Assembly (NCBI RefSeq): GCF_001949145.1
Contig: NW_019091587.1
Span: 230,870 to 289,673, forward strand
Source: Acanthaster planci
Taxonomy: Eukaryota > Echinodermata > Asteroidea > Valvatida > Acanthasteridae
Direction of reading: 5' to 3'
Length of the DNA stretch: 58,804 nucleotides
Of the stretch, positions 12,701 to 23,065 are shown piece after piece; position 1 is the stretch's first letter; every line of letters begins with the position of its first letter. The notes under the pieces are model-generated. The model saw only the letters and a program-made list of their open reading frames with translations. It was not told where the DNA came from and searched no databases. Both the position numbers and the translations under genes were made by a program.

Positions 12701-15700
12701 CAGGATCAGTCAGTCCGGACAGGGTGTAGGACTGTTATCCTGGGCTCCATCCAACTCCTACAATTATCAGAAGCAACAGGACAGGATTCAATCGTTGATT
12801 GCATCTTTATTCTGTCTCAATACCAGCACTATATGGCTTCCATGCACATACATACAACAGTGCGTTGATAAAGTGTGGTAGATCATCAGCCCCTCCCTCT
12901 CAGGTAGCCCTTTCTTGTTAGAATTGGACTAGTAGGCCAAATTATGTTTTTGAAACCTGCAATTCTGTGCAGTTCGCTGAGTGACTGCGATCAATGCAAT
13001 CGACCTGCTAACGCGCCATGCACGGTGGGCTGTATCGCGCACGCAAAGCACGCACTCTGCCGTACATCATGTGCGCCCTCTGCCATATGTGATGTACGGT
13101 CGCAACACAGGCCTACGGGAGTGTCTCCAGCGGAAATGTTAATGGGTTGTCGTTTACGTTCTTATCTCGACCATCTTTGACCTGATTTCACAAAGCGGGT
13201 CATTTGCCATTAAGAAAACCAAGAACGGCATCATGACAAGAGCCCGGAGACACACGTCTTCCAGATTGGTGACACCGTGTTCGTTCACAACTTTAAGAAG
13301 ACTGGTTACCTATGGCACCATCACAGGTACCTCAGGTCCTGTGCCCTACAAGATCCGACTTGACCATAACAGATGTGAAATCCGTCGTCACCTGAACCAC
13401 ATCCGCAATCAAGAACGTCCAGTCCAAGCAGCTCGCACCTCTCGAAATTTGGACAGTGACATTGACTTTGGAACGGGTATACTGTGCCAATCCCCAAACG
13501 ACAACCTGAGACGTACCGACGTCAATCCTCAAATGCCCGATAACCATCCAACTTCCTACAATCTTCCGGCACAAGAAGCCTCAGCCGAGCTTGAGTCACA
13601 ATCAGATCCAACAACTGAGAGAAAAACATCCTTTACGTATCAGAAACCCGCCTAATCTTTATGGCTTCGCAGATAAATAACTAGCGAACCTATAGGTCAA
13701 GACAGCTGCACACGTCAGAGGCAGAATAATCCAAAAATGGCAAGTAAGGGAACTCCACCTATGCACTTGACTGTGCATCACACGTGTATACAAGTAGCGT
13801 TAGTAGAAGAAAAGTAGTCGCTAGTTGATTAAAAAACCCACATAGATTCAATTCAAAATCATTCACTATTGACGCACATCGGAAAACATGTACATTCAGT
13901 GCTTCACTTGGACACGTTTCGGTATAGGGGGGAGGAGTGTAATATCCCGGCTATCGAAGGACTTCAGGCCAAGTTTCTGAAAAGTAATTTTTGTTCCCTA
14001 CCCTTTTGAACTTCACCTTTTAATCCGTCTATTTTTACGACTGTATACACTACGGTCGTAAATAATTGTATTACTTTCTTTCTATGTATCACAAATGATG
14101 CGTGTGCATTTTCTGTCATTCACTTGCACTTCGCTTCCAGAGCCTTACATGACGTAGCCTTGGTCAAGGCGTTCGTCATTCAGCGCAGCGCATCACGGAA
14201 GCGCGCACATGCCGCTCGCAATCAAGGCGACGGGCGACGTCGGTCTAAGAAATATACAAATCGGCTGAACCAGGACAAGGCGTTCGTCCTGGTTCAGCTG
14301 TCCGCGGAAGCTTATGCTTTTCTTTACTTTTGCGTTAGATTTCTTGTAAACTACCTCGTATGCGAATATGAATAGATGCAGGCGAGCGATGAGTTCACAG
14401 TCACCAATCGCAGCTAAGTATGCATATGCATAATGCATCAACGTGAACTGGCATGCATGATAACCATGTAAAATTAATGGCGGACCACCTTCCGAGACGA
14501 CTGCAACACTACGAGTTGTCTTAATTGTTGCTTGAATTTAGATCCGCTGCAGATAAATCGATGTTGATTGATTTTCGTGCCGAGCTGTGGCCAGCCTTAG
14601 AATACTTTCTGTGGGGTCACGAGGTTTTCGTGAATTTTCCAACAGGCTACGGGAAATCTGTAATTTTTCAGGCTGCACTTTTCTGCTCGGAGCTCCTCAG
14701 TTAGATACAAAGCCCATAGTGCTAGTCATTTGAAAAAAATAATTACAATCAGTAAGGCAAAGCAAAGCAAAGGCGAACTCGATCTCCGATTACTCTGATC
14801 AGCTGGCAAAATAATTGAATTGTTGACTTGTTATGTACATGTACAGCGAAGTGTGCGTTCAGTTAACCTTTCACCTTAATTACAACCGACTTAAATTATG
14901 CAGTTACTATGTGGCAATAAACCAATCCAAAAGCGTATTTAATACATTGGCTCTTCGCATTAGCATAATGAGCACCGTTCAATACAGCTTTCCGCGGACT
15001 GTTGTACCAAGGCGTTCGTCCTGGTTCAGGTAATTTGCATATTTCGTAGACTGCGTGAGATCGTTCTTCGCCTTGATTTCGGGCGGCAGGTGCGCGCTGC
15101 GCTGCGACGAATGACGAATGGCTTGACCAAGGCTGTTCACGAAGAGAATAAAACCCGTTTCCTCCAACTCAATATTGAATGTATATTTTGACCAGTTTAC
15201 TACATCTTTATTGTTATTCTGAAATACTTCACGTGAACTAAATGTTTCAGTTTCTGTTACCGTTTAAATCATACCCTCATTAAAAATGCACGAGGTCATT
15301 TGGCAAGTGAATTTTGACAACCCCAGGGCATTGTACTGTGCACTATGAAGACGATGGGCAATTATTATTTACTTAAAGGGATGGTCGAATTATCAAATGC
15401 AACACTGTTGGGCCTTTATTGCTTAGCAGTTGGGTAATTTCCCCCCACATTTACCCACAATTTGCAGCCGAAGACCAATTGTAAGATGAAATGTTATTTC
15501 CCGGGTATTTTGAACTAACCTTTTTAGAGTTCCACCAAATGCCTACCCACGGTGTTCAATGTCTTAGTTATGCCCGAGATGCGTCCCAATTACTTTGCAA
15601 CGATCGGGCAACATGGGTTAACAGCCTAGAACATCCGGTTGAGCACGGCCGAAGAGATAATCAAACCATAAAGTGAGTGTTCCTTACCGGTATTACTACC

Positions 15701-16736
15701 CCCAAGAGGAACCTCAGGGCCATCATGAGCTCCAAGTTCCACGTGAAGCTGACGGCTGTGCCCAGCACGCTGATCAGGAGCAGCGTGGCCATGCAGACAG
15801 GACGGCGGCCGAAAGTGTCTCCAGCCTGGCCGGTGAGGAAACCACCTACCAGCACGCCAGCGAAGTGTATGGAGATGAGTAAACCTGCCAGATAACCACG
15901 ACTGCAAACAAGATTCACCTGAAGACAGATCGAAAGCCCTTAAAGCAAGACTCTCAAACCATACCATTCAGACTATATAAGGCCCTTCTCTATCGAAAGT
16001 CATTGTCTGTACCTTGAAAACTATTTCACCCAACGGTAAAAAAAATCATTCATTAATATCAACTTTCCTTTTTATTGCGCAAATAAAAAACATCGTTCGA
16101 CTGTTAACAAATCTTGTGTTTAGGCGATAGGAGATTTCAAAGGTTTTAAAACATGCCGAGCTTTGTTTAATATAAATTATGCGTGTCACTGTCAGTGTTG
16201 TAGTCGAGACCATCACAAGACCAGACACCAGTGAGTGTGAATATTGACAAAGGAATGCTTTTGTTGCATTTCATTTGAATAGCTTGTGGCTTTGACTCAG
16301 ACTGGAGGTCTTGTTTTGGTCTTGTGCTGGTCTTGTGTGGTCCTGTGAAGGTCTTAAAAGTGGTCTCGACTACAACACTGGTGACTGCTAAACCTACGTC
16401 AGTCACAAAGCTGGTTTCTCCGTATTTCTCGAAGGCAGGGTATTCCCAGCCATGTTGACAAGTCGTCGTGTTCTCCGTCAGTGTCTCATTCAGGACTTCG
16501 TACATTTGACAGCTATCGGGTACGAGGCGGCCGTCTTTAACGATTATAGGCGTTGTTTCATTGGCCATGAAGCCGGGTGCCGGCTTACAGTAATGCTCCA
16601 CGGACTGGTCAACTGTGAGGGCGACGGAAGTCAGTTGGATGGCTGCTAGAGCAAAGCCCATCCCAAATATTACGAAGTTGGTGTTCTGCACGCAGCCACC
16701 GAGGCCAACAATCTTCAGGCTTGCGTCCACGTCCAT
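6722..16736 (-). CDS. SLC22A-like: SLC22-family organic ion transporter (major facilitator), C-terminal exon not found
   Basis: This is a plasma-membrane carrier for organic cations, anions or zwitterions; the substrate cannot be told from sequence. Exons on the minus strand are 16736-16398, 15918-15688, 9924-9728, 9480-9082, 8751-8617, 7446-7361, 7200-7080 and 6794-6722. All have GT-AG borders and agreeing phases and give 527 residues. The start matches the family opening (MDVDASLKIVGLGG). The large loop between helices 1 and 2 has Cys residues, N-glycosylation sites (Asn59, 83, 89) and the family block CQHGWEY with YGET. The loop between helices 2 and 3 carries GQAGDTFGRR (MFS motif A). Later blocks are RWLIQKGQ, RFGRKRPD and SAEIFPTVLR. 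The usual PESPRW reads TYESLRW here. The last exon (final helix and the PETxGxxLPET block) was not recognised before 3.6 kb. The gene may be a recent pseudogene or that exon may be diverged. Intron 2 is swollen to 5.8 kb by transposons. Confidence 0.85.
10056..10382. mobile_element. hAT-like non-autonomous element (MITE)
   Basis: An AT-rich element of 327 bases runs from CAAGGTTGGCTGATTTAAA to AAAAAACCCTG, with ends of the hAT type (CARGG ... CCCTG). Flanking 8-base direct repeats, acgaatta on the left and actaatta on the right, match at 7 of 8 positions, as expected of a hAT target-site duplication. The interior has inverted GATTTAAATC words near both ends and no coding capacity. It lies in intron 2 of the SLC22 gene. 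Confidence 0.7.
10852..10904 (-). repeat. Terminal-type motif, copy 1 (inverted)
   Basis: A block of about 53 bases contains TTGAAAACATTTAGTTCACG. It is the reverse complement of blocks at 12282-12337 and 15207-15262. Copies 1 and 2, or 1 and 3, therefore face each other like terminal inverted repeats around the nested debris of SLC22 intron 2. Confidence 0.5.
11882..12214. mobile_element. Foldback element with about 94-base inverted arms
   Basis: The left arm 11882-11975 and right arm 12121-12214 are reverse complements with scattered mismatches. Both contain the core CTTTTGGCCGTT, GCGCTCCCA and GTTTCCCCGC words. The spacer is about 145 bases without coding sense. This has the structure of a foldback MITE; no clear target duplication was found. 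Confidence 0.65.
12282..12337 (+). repeat. Terminal-type motif, copy 2
   Basis: A direct-orientation copy of the block that is inverted at 10852-10904 and direct again at 15207-15262. It shares GTGAACTAAAT and TTTCTGTTA. It sits between the foldback element and the Gypsy remnant. Confidence 0.5.
12443..14150 (+). mobile_element. Ty3/Gypsy LTR retrotransposon remnant
   Basis: This is a broken pol region. 12443-12630 encodes the start of a reverse-transcriptase domain of the Gypsy type (FNDELNTLKGTTAKIY, then ARVVPYAMW). About 13085-13660 encodes the end of an integrase in another frame (RPTGVSPAEMLMGCRLR, then FQIGDTVFVHNF). The catalytic parts between them are missing. A polypurine tract at about 13926-13937 (AGGGGGGAGGAG) is followed directly by TGTAATATCCC at 13938, the expected start of a 3' LTR. 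The LTR end is unclear because another element begins near 14150. No 5' LTR or gag was found. Stops and frameshifts make this copy inactive. Confidence 0.8.
14150..15145. mobile_element. Inverted-repeat element enclosing a helicase-like fragment
   Basis: The left arm 14150-14315 and right arm 14988-15142 are reverse complements over about 150 bases, sharing GCCTTGGTCAAG, ATCAAGGCGA, GAACCAGGAC and GTCCGCGGAA. The left arm also contains its own hairpin, CTGAACCAGGAC with a 9-base loop, at about 14269-14301. About 670 bases lie between the arms, including an ATP-binding peptide fragment described separately. The structure fits a non-autonomous DNA transposon that kept or captured part of a gene. 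Its superfamily is not assigned. Confidence 0.65.
14537..14704 (+). pseudogene. RecQ-like helicase N-terminal fragment (Walker A)
   Basis: An open stretch of about 55 codons ends at TAG (14702-14704). It reads like the start of a superfamily 2, RecQ-type helicase core: ELWPALEYFLWGHEVFVN followed by FPTGYGKSVIFQ, where PTGYGKS is the Walker A (motif I) ATP-binding loop. No DEAH box or later motif follows, so this is a fragment. It lies between the arms of an inverted-repeat element. RecQ-like genes are often multiplied in marine invertebrate genomes, so a transposon-carried or captured copy is likely. Confidence 0.65.
15207..15262 (+). repeat. Terminal-type motif, copy 3
   Basis: A third copy of the block seen inverted at 10852-10904 and direct at 12282-12337, sharing ACTTCACGTGAACTAAATG and TTTCTGTTACC. 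It closes the cluster of nested elements on the side of SLC22 exon 2. Confidence 0.5.
16193..16380. mobile_element. Short hAT-like MITE beside the SLC22 exon 1 splice donor
   Basis: An element of 188 bases has matching inverted ends: CAGTGTTGTAGTCGAGACCA on the left and TGGTCTCGACTACAACACTG on the right. Flanking 8-mers gtcactgt and gtgactgc agree at 6 of 8 positions, which suggests an aged hAT target duplication. It lies in intron 1 of the SLC22 gene, with its edge 16 bases from the exon 1 donor at 16397/16396. Confidence 0.7.
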
Positions 16737-16885
16737 CTCTTAAAAAAGTACAGCAATCACCGAGATTGTGAATATACAAGTTCAAATGTTTCTTACAGGA
16801 TTTCCTAACAGCCCTCTCCCAATAGCTTCTAGATGTACCTAAACATTAAAGTTTAATGCACCTGGTAGGTAGCCTAGACAGTACG

Positions 16886-17066
16886 AGATCAACTTTTTTT
16901 CTTCGGATACCTCATCGACCCCCGATACCTCATCGACCTTTTTAAAAAATAAAAAAGGTCCTGAAATCCCGTTCCTTGACCTCATCGACTCCCTTTCCCC
17001 GGGTTTTCTCCCTCTTGGAAAAAAATGAAAAAGTTATCCACCCCGTATAAAAATCTTTGTCCCCCC
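16886..17066 (+). repeat. Direct repeat, copy 1
   Basis: About 180 bases recur at 18976-19148 in the same orientation. Shared words include AAAAAGGTCCTGAAATCCCG and CCCCGTATAAAAATCTTTGT. The two copies bracket 1.9 kb that holds Cys-rich coding debris, and copy 2 directly precedes the polymerase remnant. Their origin is unknown. Confidence 0.65.
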
Positions 17067-18136
17067 GGAAAAAGAAAAAACCTCAAGCCCCTTAAAATGG
17101 GAACTTGAAGTTTCAAGAAAAATTTACAAAATATTTTCTAAGTCTACAATAAAACAGAGATGCCAAACCAAAAAACCAACGTCAGTTGCTGCTTTTGCAA
17201 AAACACAATTCAATCTATTAACATGATAGACGCTTGCGATTCTAAACGATGTTTTAACTCTAATCATATCGATCAATGCGATGTAGTGAAATGGGGCTGC
17301 GGTGTCACAGCCAGCAAGTTGATTAGGATGAATGTACGAGTTGACCAGGTAATGATTCAGTCAATCGAAGAAAATCTTGATTTGTTGCATCACAAACAAG
17401 TTTATTCAGCAATCAAGGCGAAATCAAGGTGGAATCATTGAAATCACAGTCATGAAGTAGAATTATGATAAGCAGGTTGAGGTAACTCCAAGGAGAAAAA
17501 CCTCACAAAGATCCAAACGAACAATCCAAACCAAAAATATCCCCAGGTTCAGGGACTGGATGACTCCTACTGCATGTATATGTACATTCTGCCTGTAATA
17601 AATAGAGAAAATTAAGGAAACCCCATAATTATTGGAAAAAAGGTGTGCACACACAGCAAAGAATACTGTCGTACCCTGTACAAGTATGGTGTGCACATCT
17701 GCTGTCCATATGCACAGGTACAATATTGCAAGGTATGTACATGTACACACAGCGGTGTCTATGACAATGCCACACCATCAGATTTTCCAAAGTTTCAGTA
17801 AAAGTGGACATGTACAACTCTCCCGAAGAGTTACACTCAAAATGAAAATCACTCACCACAGGTTCTGGAGACAAGCCCCAATGAGGACGCCTTACATTTC
17901 AGACAGTTGTGTGCCGACAAACTGGCCACAAACACAGCAAAATCGACGTCAACTGGTGCTGGGAAAATGGCGAAGTACCAAGCGCAAAAAGTGTGCGCCC
18001 TGTCGTGTGTGCACAATAAACGAATTTACATGTGAATATGGGGTCAGGCTTCATGCAAATGAAGTCAAGTTAAATATAAATCTGTATCCAGGAGATAAAG
18101 CCAACCAAAAGAGAATCCATTTCCCCACAGTAACGA
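17067..18136. other. Stretch without a recognised gene
   Basis: Open frames at 17160-17441 (plus) and 17632-18150 (plus) have no recognisable domain. The first is fairly Cys-rich and could be debris of the neighbouring virus-like element. The second looks like chance. Alternating TACATGTACA words are present near 17743. Confidence 0.4.
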
Positions 18137-18355
18137 TTGGAAAAATGTAACTGTTGTAAATCTTTGCGACGTGAAACTTGTGAATATTGTGTAAACTGTG
18201 ATGATTGCAAAATTGCACCGATTGCGGCAATTTCGCTAATTGTGACAGTTGTTATTTTTGTACAGGTTCTGATAATTCCGTCTAATGCAATAACTGTAAC
18301 GACTGCAATTATTGCATCAACTGCGAAGACCTTAAAGGTAATCGTTTTTAATATA
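18137..18355 (+). pseudogene. Cys-rich CxxC-repeat protein, frameshifted
   Basis: The first 24 codons read as a Cys-rich start (KCNCCKSL, then CEYCVNCDDC). After a one-base frame change near 18214 the other frame continues the pattern (CTDCGN, CDSCYFC). After an internal stop it goes on as CNNCNDCNYC. Repeated CxxC pairs suggest a zinc-ribbon-like or disulfide-rich array. The gene is broken by at least one frameshift and one stop. It sits upstream of the polymerase remnant on the same strand and probably belongs to the same element. I do not recognise the family. Confidence 0.45.
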
Positions 18356-18389
18356 TGACGACAGTACTGGCTATGGTTGCTACAAAAGG

Positions 18390-18560
18390 ATGAAATTTAG
18401 AACACCAGACGACCGCAACCCAGAATCTGACTTGGATGTAGATGCGAGAAAACTCGGCTTAATAATTGAATATGATGAAGACGTAGAAATAACCGCTACT
18501 CCACAAGCGCAACCGTTACCCAAAGACCATTACGCACGTGTAATTGACGTGGCAGATTAA
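18390..18560 (+). CDS. Small acidic hypothetical protein, 56 residues
   Basis: An ATG at 18390 opens 56 codons ending TAA at 18558-18560. The product is acidic (SDLDVDARKLG, then EYDEDVEI) with a Pro/Gln patch near the end. No family is recognised. It directly follows the broken Cys-rich gene and may be its C-terminal continuation or a separate small gene of the virus-like element. Its coding sense looks better than the flanks, but chance cannot be excluded. Confidence 0.35.
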   Translation: MKFRTPDDRNPESDLDVDARKLGLIIEYDEDVEITATPQAQPLPKDHYARVIDVAD

Positions 18561-18975
18561 GCCGCGAAAAATGAAAAATATAATCACTTATATTATAAAA
18601 CCAGACCCATGTGAAACGAAATTTACATTGTAACCGACGATTGCGAACGTCTCAATGCCCGCAACATAGACTCAAACGTTGTATACGGGCCCTTTGACCC
18701 CGACAGACTCGTGATAGGTAGACCTTGTAGTTAAAAGCCGTTCTGATGTACATGTACATGTAAGCTTCTACAGGAATATAACACATGTACATAAGAAATC
18801 TGTATTGTGAACATCATCCCTTATATGTCAGTCTGAATTGGTGTCAATAAGCTTAACATTGTCGACGTTGAGTACGTGCCGGCTCATGGGTATGTAAAGG
18901 GCACATGTGATTGTGTTTTGAAGCACCTTTGTACAGTCTGTCCCTCACTGCAGAAATTCAACAGCTAATTACCAC

Positions 18976-19148
18976 TTACGACTTTTTTCTTCGGGTACCT
19001 CACTGACCCCCCCCCCGATATCTCATCAACCTTTTTCAAAAATTAAAAAGGTCCTGAAATCCCGTTCCTCGACTCCCTTTCCCCTGGACTTCCCCCTCTC
19101 GGAAAATGAAAAAAGTTTCTCACCCCGTATAAAAATCTTTGTCGCCCC
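18976..19148 (+). repeat. Direct repeat, copy 2
   Basis: The second copy of the block at 16886-17066, diverged by small indels and substitutions. It ends about 160 bases before the first recognisable polymerase residues. Confidence 0.65.
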
Positions 19149-19309
19149 GAGCTACAGACACGCCACGACAAATGCAACATCTGCTGAATATGTGAAAAGC
19201 CGATCCATCCAACCAAAGAATCACAGTTAGAATTTCAGCCGAGCCAAAAACTAAAACCCGAAAGATAGACTTACCGGGGCCTCAGCACAAACCAATTGCA
19301 ATTTAAAAC

Positions 19310-21351
19310 TACGAGTCGTGCCTAAACAAACTCCTATTCCGGGTGTGCTACACAACCTGGAAAATATGACGCTCATCTAATTATGCAGGGTGTTCAACGG
19401 TAATAAAATCAACGTCATTATTAAAACCACCGAGACAGCATTTCGTTCTCGGTTGGTCAACTTCGGCTTTTAGACTCGTTTCATTTCATGGCCGCTTCAC
19501 TCGATCGATTGGTCAAAAACTGCTCCCCGGACGATTTTAACTTATTGCGCGAAAGATTTGCAAACGACACGGACTTGCTTTTAGAGAAAGGCATCTATTC
19601 GTACTATTACGTAAACTCTCTCGATCGATTTAAAGAAACTAAGCTTCCACCTCAAGACGCGTTTTATAGCTCGTTGAGTCAACAGACCGTGAGCGAAGAA
19701 GAATACGTTTGAGCCCAAAATGGATGGCAAACGTTTAGGTGTCAAACCCTCGAGCACTACCCCGATCTCTACGTCGAAACGGTTACGTTGTTACTTCCGT
19801 GCGTGTTTGAAAACTTTCAGAAGGTCTGCAAAACGAATAATGGTCTAGACCCAGCCAACTACTATACGTCACTGGGCCTGCCGTGGGACGTGCTGTTAAA
19901 ACACTCTGCCGTACAACTCAAACTGTTGACAGACATCGACAAACACTTCTTTTTCAAAAGGGCAAAACGACGTTGAAATTCGAGCGTTGGGGCAAAACGT
20001 TATGCAAATGCTAATAACCCTGGTTTAAAAGACTACAAGCCCAACAAACCGACGTCGTTCATAATGTACCTCTATGCGATTAACTTGTACGGTTGGGCCA
20101 TGTCTCAACCGTTACCCATCGGAAAAATTTCAATGGGTTAAAGCCTTAGACAAGTTTACTCATGAGTTCATGAGTTTCGAAGCTTTCACTTTACGCTACA
20201 AAATATTACATGCTTGAAGTTACACTCGATTATCCTAACCAATTACACGACTTACATAACAATTTTCCGCTGGCACCCAAAAACATTTCAACCCCGAGCG
20301 AATGGCTGTAAGACTACCAAAAAGTTACATCACGGAGAAAAAGTTACGACCGTAGACAAGTTCGTAGCGACGCTTCGACTAAACTCAAGTAAGTGGTTGA
20401 CTATCGCACATTGCAAAATAACTAGAACAACTGAAGATGGTCCACCGTGTAATGTCCTTTTGGATGAAAAGTTACATTGACAAAAACACCGAACGAGCCA
20501 ACTCTGATTTCGAGAAAGACGTTTTTCGACTGAACAACTCGGTTTTGGCAAAACGATGGAAAACGTAAGAGAATGAATTAACAGACACCTGCATAGAAAC
20601 CTACAGGAGGCCGATTGGTTAAAACGCTTGCTTTCTAAGTCTCACTACAAATCGACCACACCGTTCCCAGAGTGCGATCTCTCAATTGTCGAAATGTATT
20701 GCATAATAACCAAGTTGAACAAACCCATTTACCGTGGCGTAGGTGTGCTCTACCTGTCTAAAACGTTGATGTATGACTTTTATTGCCACACGTTGAAAGC
20801 AGACTTTGGCAACGACGTTTGTCTATTATACACCGACACCGACAGCTTGCTCGTTCAGATTCACGTGGAGGACTTACTGGTTACCTACGTAACAAGCGTG
20901 AGTTATTCAACTTTACCAATTACTCGTCCACACACGAGCTTTCCGATCCAAAAAGTTAAAAAGTCATTGGCAAAATGAATGACGAATTTGGCAGCCAACT
21001 GGTGAAGGAAGTCGTTTGCTTACTCCCAAAAATGTATTCGATCTAACTCGAAGGTCAAGTTAACTTGAAAAAGGCCAAAGGTGTAACCAAAGTGGTGACT
21101 GAGAAGCAACTGCGACACAAAGCTTACAAAAAAGCGTTGTTTGGTTGCAAGCAGGTTTTACGACCCAACATCACATTAGATCGCAGAAAAATTTGGTTTA
21201 CACAATCGTTTAAAATAAATTGAGCTTATCGCGTTTGGATACAAAGTGTTACTTACTACCTAATGGGTTATATACTTTTGCCTATGGTCATTATAAAACC
21301 GATCAAAACTCAGAAGAAAGCGGTACCTCGGTGTTCGCAGGTACCACTTGA
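19310..21351 (+). pseudogene. Protein-primed family B DNA polymerase remnant of a virus-like element
   Basis: This matches the DNA_pol_B_2 type (organellar and viral, protein-primed) found in Maverick/Polinton and related elements. Blocks in order: an exonuclease-like patch near 19345-19385; LPPQDAFYSSL near 19650; LTDIDKHFF near 19930; a shifted block with NLYGWAMSQPLP near 20085; a region near 20280-20560; TKLNKPIYRG near 20710; the catalytic YTDTDS at about 20829-20846; a region near 20960-21190; and a C-terminal YLLPNG with TFAYGHYKTDQN near 21250-21310, ending TGA at about 21351. The blocks lie in different frames with several stops, so the gene is dead. The intact domain order suggests decay by point changes and small indels rather than large rearrangement. 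Genes on the opposite strand downstream complete the element. Confidence 0.85.
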
Positions 21352-21451
21352 AGCTCTTCTCTCACAAAACTCCGCTTGGGACCCCCAGCAAATAATAACC
21401 CGTTTTCACCTTTTTTGCCGTTGACTCGTTTAAACTGACTCGTGCGCTTTT

Positions 21452-21706
21452 CTATTTGATAAACGTCCACGCTCCAGACAGGATCGGTTGCTCTTCTGAC
21501 GGTACCGTCTTCCTGTTCACCTGGGTAGTATATACCGGACGTAGATACCGGTCGACATCGTTTGAAGGAAGGTCTATTTCTCTTCTTTTGGGGATGGGAG
21601 CAGCCGGTGCTTGTTTTACACGGTCCAACTTTATGGCCGCTTCGGGCTCTTTGTCAATTAACGTAGTCTTTTCTTCATTTAGCGCTTTTATAACCTGATC
21701 AATCAT
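21452..21706 (-). pseudogene. Hypothetical protein of the virus-like element
   Basis: An open frame of 84 codons, converging on the polymerase remnant. It is Lys/Glu/Pro-rich (EKTTLIDKEPEAAIK, then APIPKRREIDLP) and looks more like a real charged protein than a chance frame. No domain is recognised. Its orientation matches the ATPase and coiled-coil frames further right. Confidence 0.35.
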
Positions 21707-21808
21707 TTGGCTAAAGTCCTATTGAACCGTTCGACTATTCCCTGGGTTCGATGAACACCAGGTTCGCCTACTTGAAGGAACATTTGAGGGATACAACAAC
21801 AATTTACA

Positions 21809-22081
21809 ATGGCGACAGCTGGCATGAATATGGGTTGTGTTCGAAGTTTATATTCAAGCGTTGTGCCCGCGCCATCAGATTTTGATGATCCAGAAAGTAA
21901 ACAAATTACAGAGCAGGAAGTGTTGTCAGATCCAACGCCTACTCCAAATATAAAGCTTGTATTACCACCTGTGGCCCCGCAAGAAAAAAAAACAATAGAC
22001 GTTCACAGTGAAGAAAAATTGTCGTTAACGGTAGGAACGATTGCCATCGCTGACTTGGCTTTATGTTATATAAGGTATTAA
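21809..22081 (+). CDS. Hypothetical protein, 90 residues
   Basis: A plus-strand frame with a plausible composition: a Pro-rich acidic middle (PAPSDFDDPESK) and a hydrophobic end (LTVGTIAIADLALCY). It lies between minus-strand frames of the virus-like element, so it may be a small gene of that element or chance. No family is recognised. Confidence 0.25.
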   Translation: MATAGMNMGCVRSLYSSVVPAPSDFDDPESKQITEQEVLSDPTPTPNIKLVLPPVAPQEKKTIDVHSEEKLSLTVGTIAIADLALCYIRY

Positions 22082-22464
22082 CTTAGAGTAAACCAAAAAG
22101 TAAAAGGCATTAAGGCAATTTTTTGCCCTTTTATAAACCGACTTACATTCTCTGAACTTAAGTCAAAATCAAAATGCGTATGCCTACAAAATAGTCCAAA
22201 CGTTACTAGCGATTCATGCGATTGCCTTGCTTGCCACATTAAACAACCAACTTAATACACTTTCAATATGACTATGGTACTCACAGCCAAACTAAAAGCC
22301 GTTAAAATTATTATTAATATTATTATTGGTTTATTCACTAAAAAATAGTACAGTTTGGCAACCCGAAAGTTGAATTGCACTTGTACTACTAACACATCTC
22401 GTTTGTATACACATTTAAAAACCAAACAATAAGAAAAGTAAACGGTAAACATCAATCCTAAAAC

Positions 22465-23065
22465 TTAAGCATATGTACAAGTGTAATTCATAGGAATAGC
22501 ATTAAAAATACATAGATAAAAAACTATTATGAGAATTAAGATAGAAATAACAAAAAAGAGGACAAAAACCACAGTGGAAATTAAAACAACACTCAGAATA
22601 AAAATTAAAATGCTGACAATTGTGACTCCCTGTTCCCGAAACAAAGTTTTAATTTTCTCGCGTAATGTCAAATTGCCGTCCATTACCGCGTTGATCGTTT
22701 GTTTGATGCGATTGATCTGGGTACGAATCTGATCGGAGTATCTGTTGATGACTTCTAATCTACCTCGCCTTTCAATTTCTAAATCGTCCAGCTGTTTTTT
22801 TAATTTTTGCACGGTCTCCTTCCGAATCGCTTCTTCTAATTCGTTTCTGACTTGTGGAATCTTTGCCTCTAACTAGTCCAATTTTTATACCCTGGCTCAA
22901 TATCAGCTTTCCCTTGACCGTCTGTAAAGGTTTGTCCAATGCGGCAATCGATCGACTTCTCTAGGAGCTTCTTGCATCTCAATGTTTTCAGGGCAAATTT
23001 GTGAAAGTTTACTAGCTATTTCACGTGTTTCTTGTTTGGTCACCGGCAACGTAGTATCTAAACCC
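22465..23065 (-). pseudogene. Coiled-coil and membrane-helix protein of the virus-like element
   Basis: The clear part (22812-22465) has a charged heptad-like helix (QLDDLEIERRGRLEVI), then LTLREKIKTLFREQGVTIV, then a long Ile/Val/Leu/Phe membrane segment. The upstream part (about 23065-22813) contains VTKQETREIASKLSQICPEN and VRNELEEAIRKE but is interrupted by stops. I associate this helix-then-membrane layout with PolB-bearing elements of invertebrates; that link comes from memory and is not proven. Its function is unknown; a virion or membrane protein is possible. Confidence 0.5.

Noticed and set aside
14124-14441. Overlapping frames on both strands containing the word LNQD
   Set aside because: The recurring peptide comes from the inverted arms and the hairpin of the element, not from a conserved protein.
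17632-18150. Plus-strand open frame of 172 codons
   Set aside because: Long, but with random-looking composition and no domain; it contains translated ACATGTA repeats.
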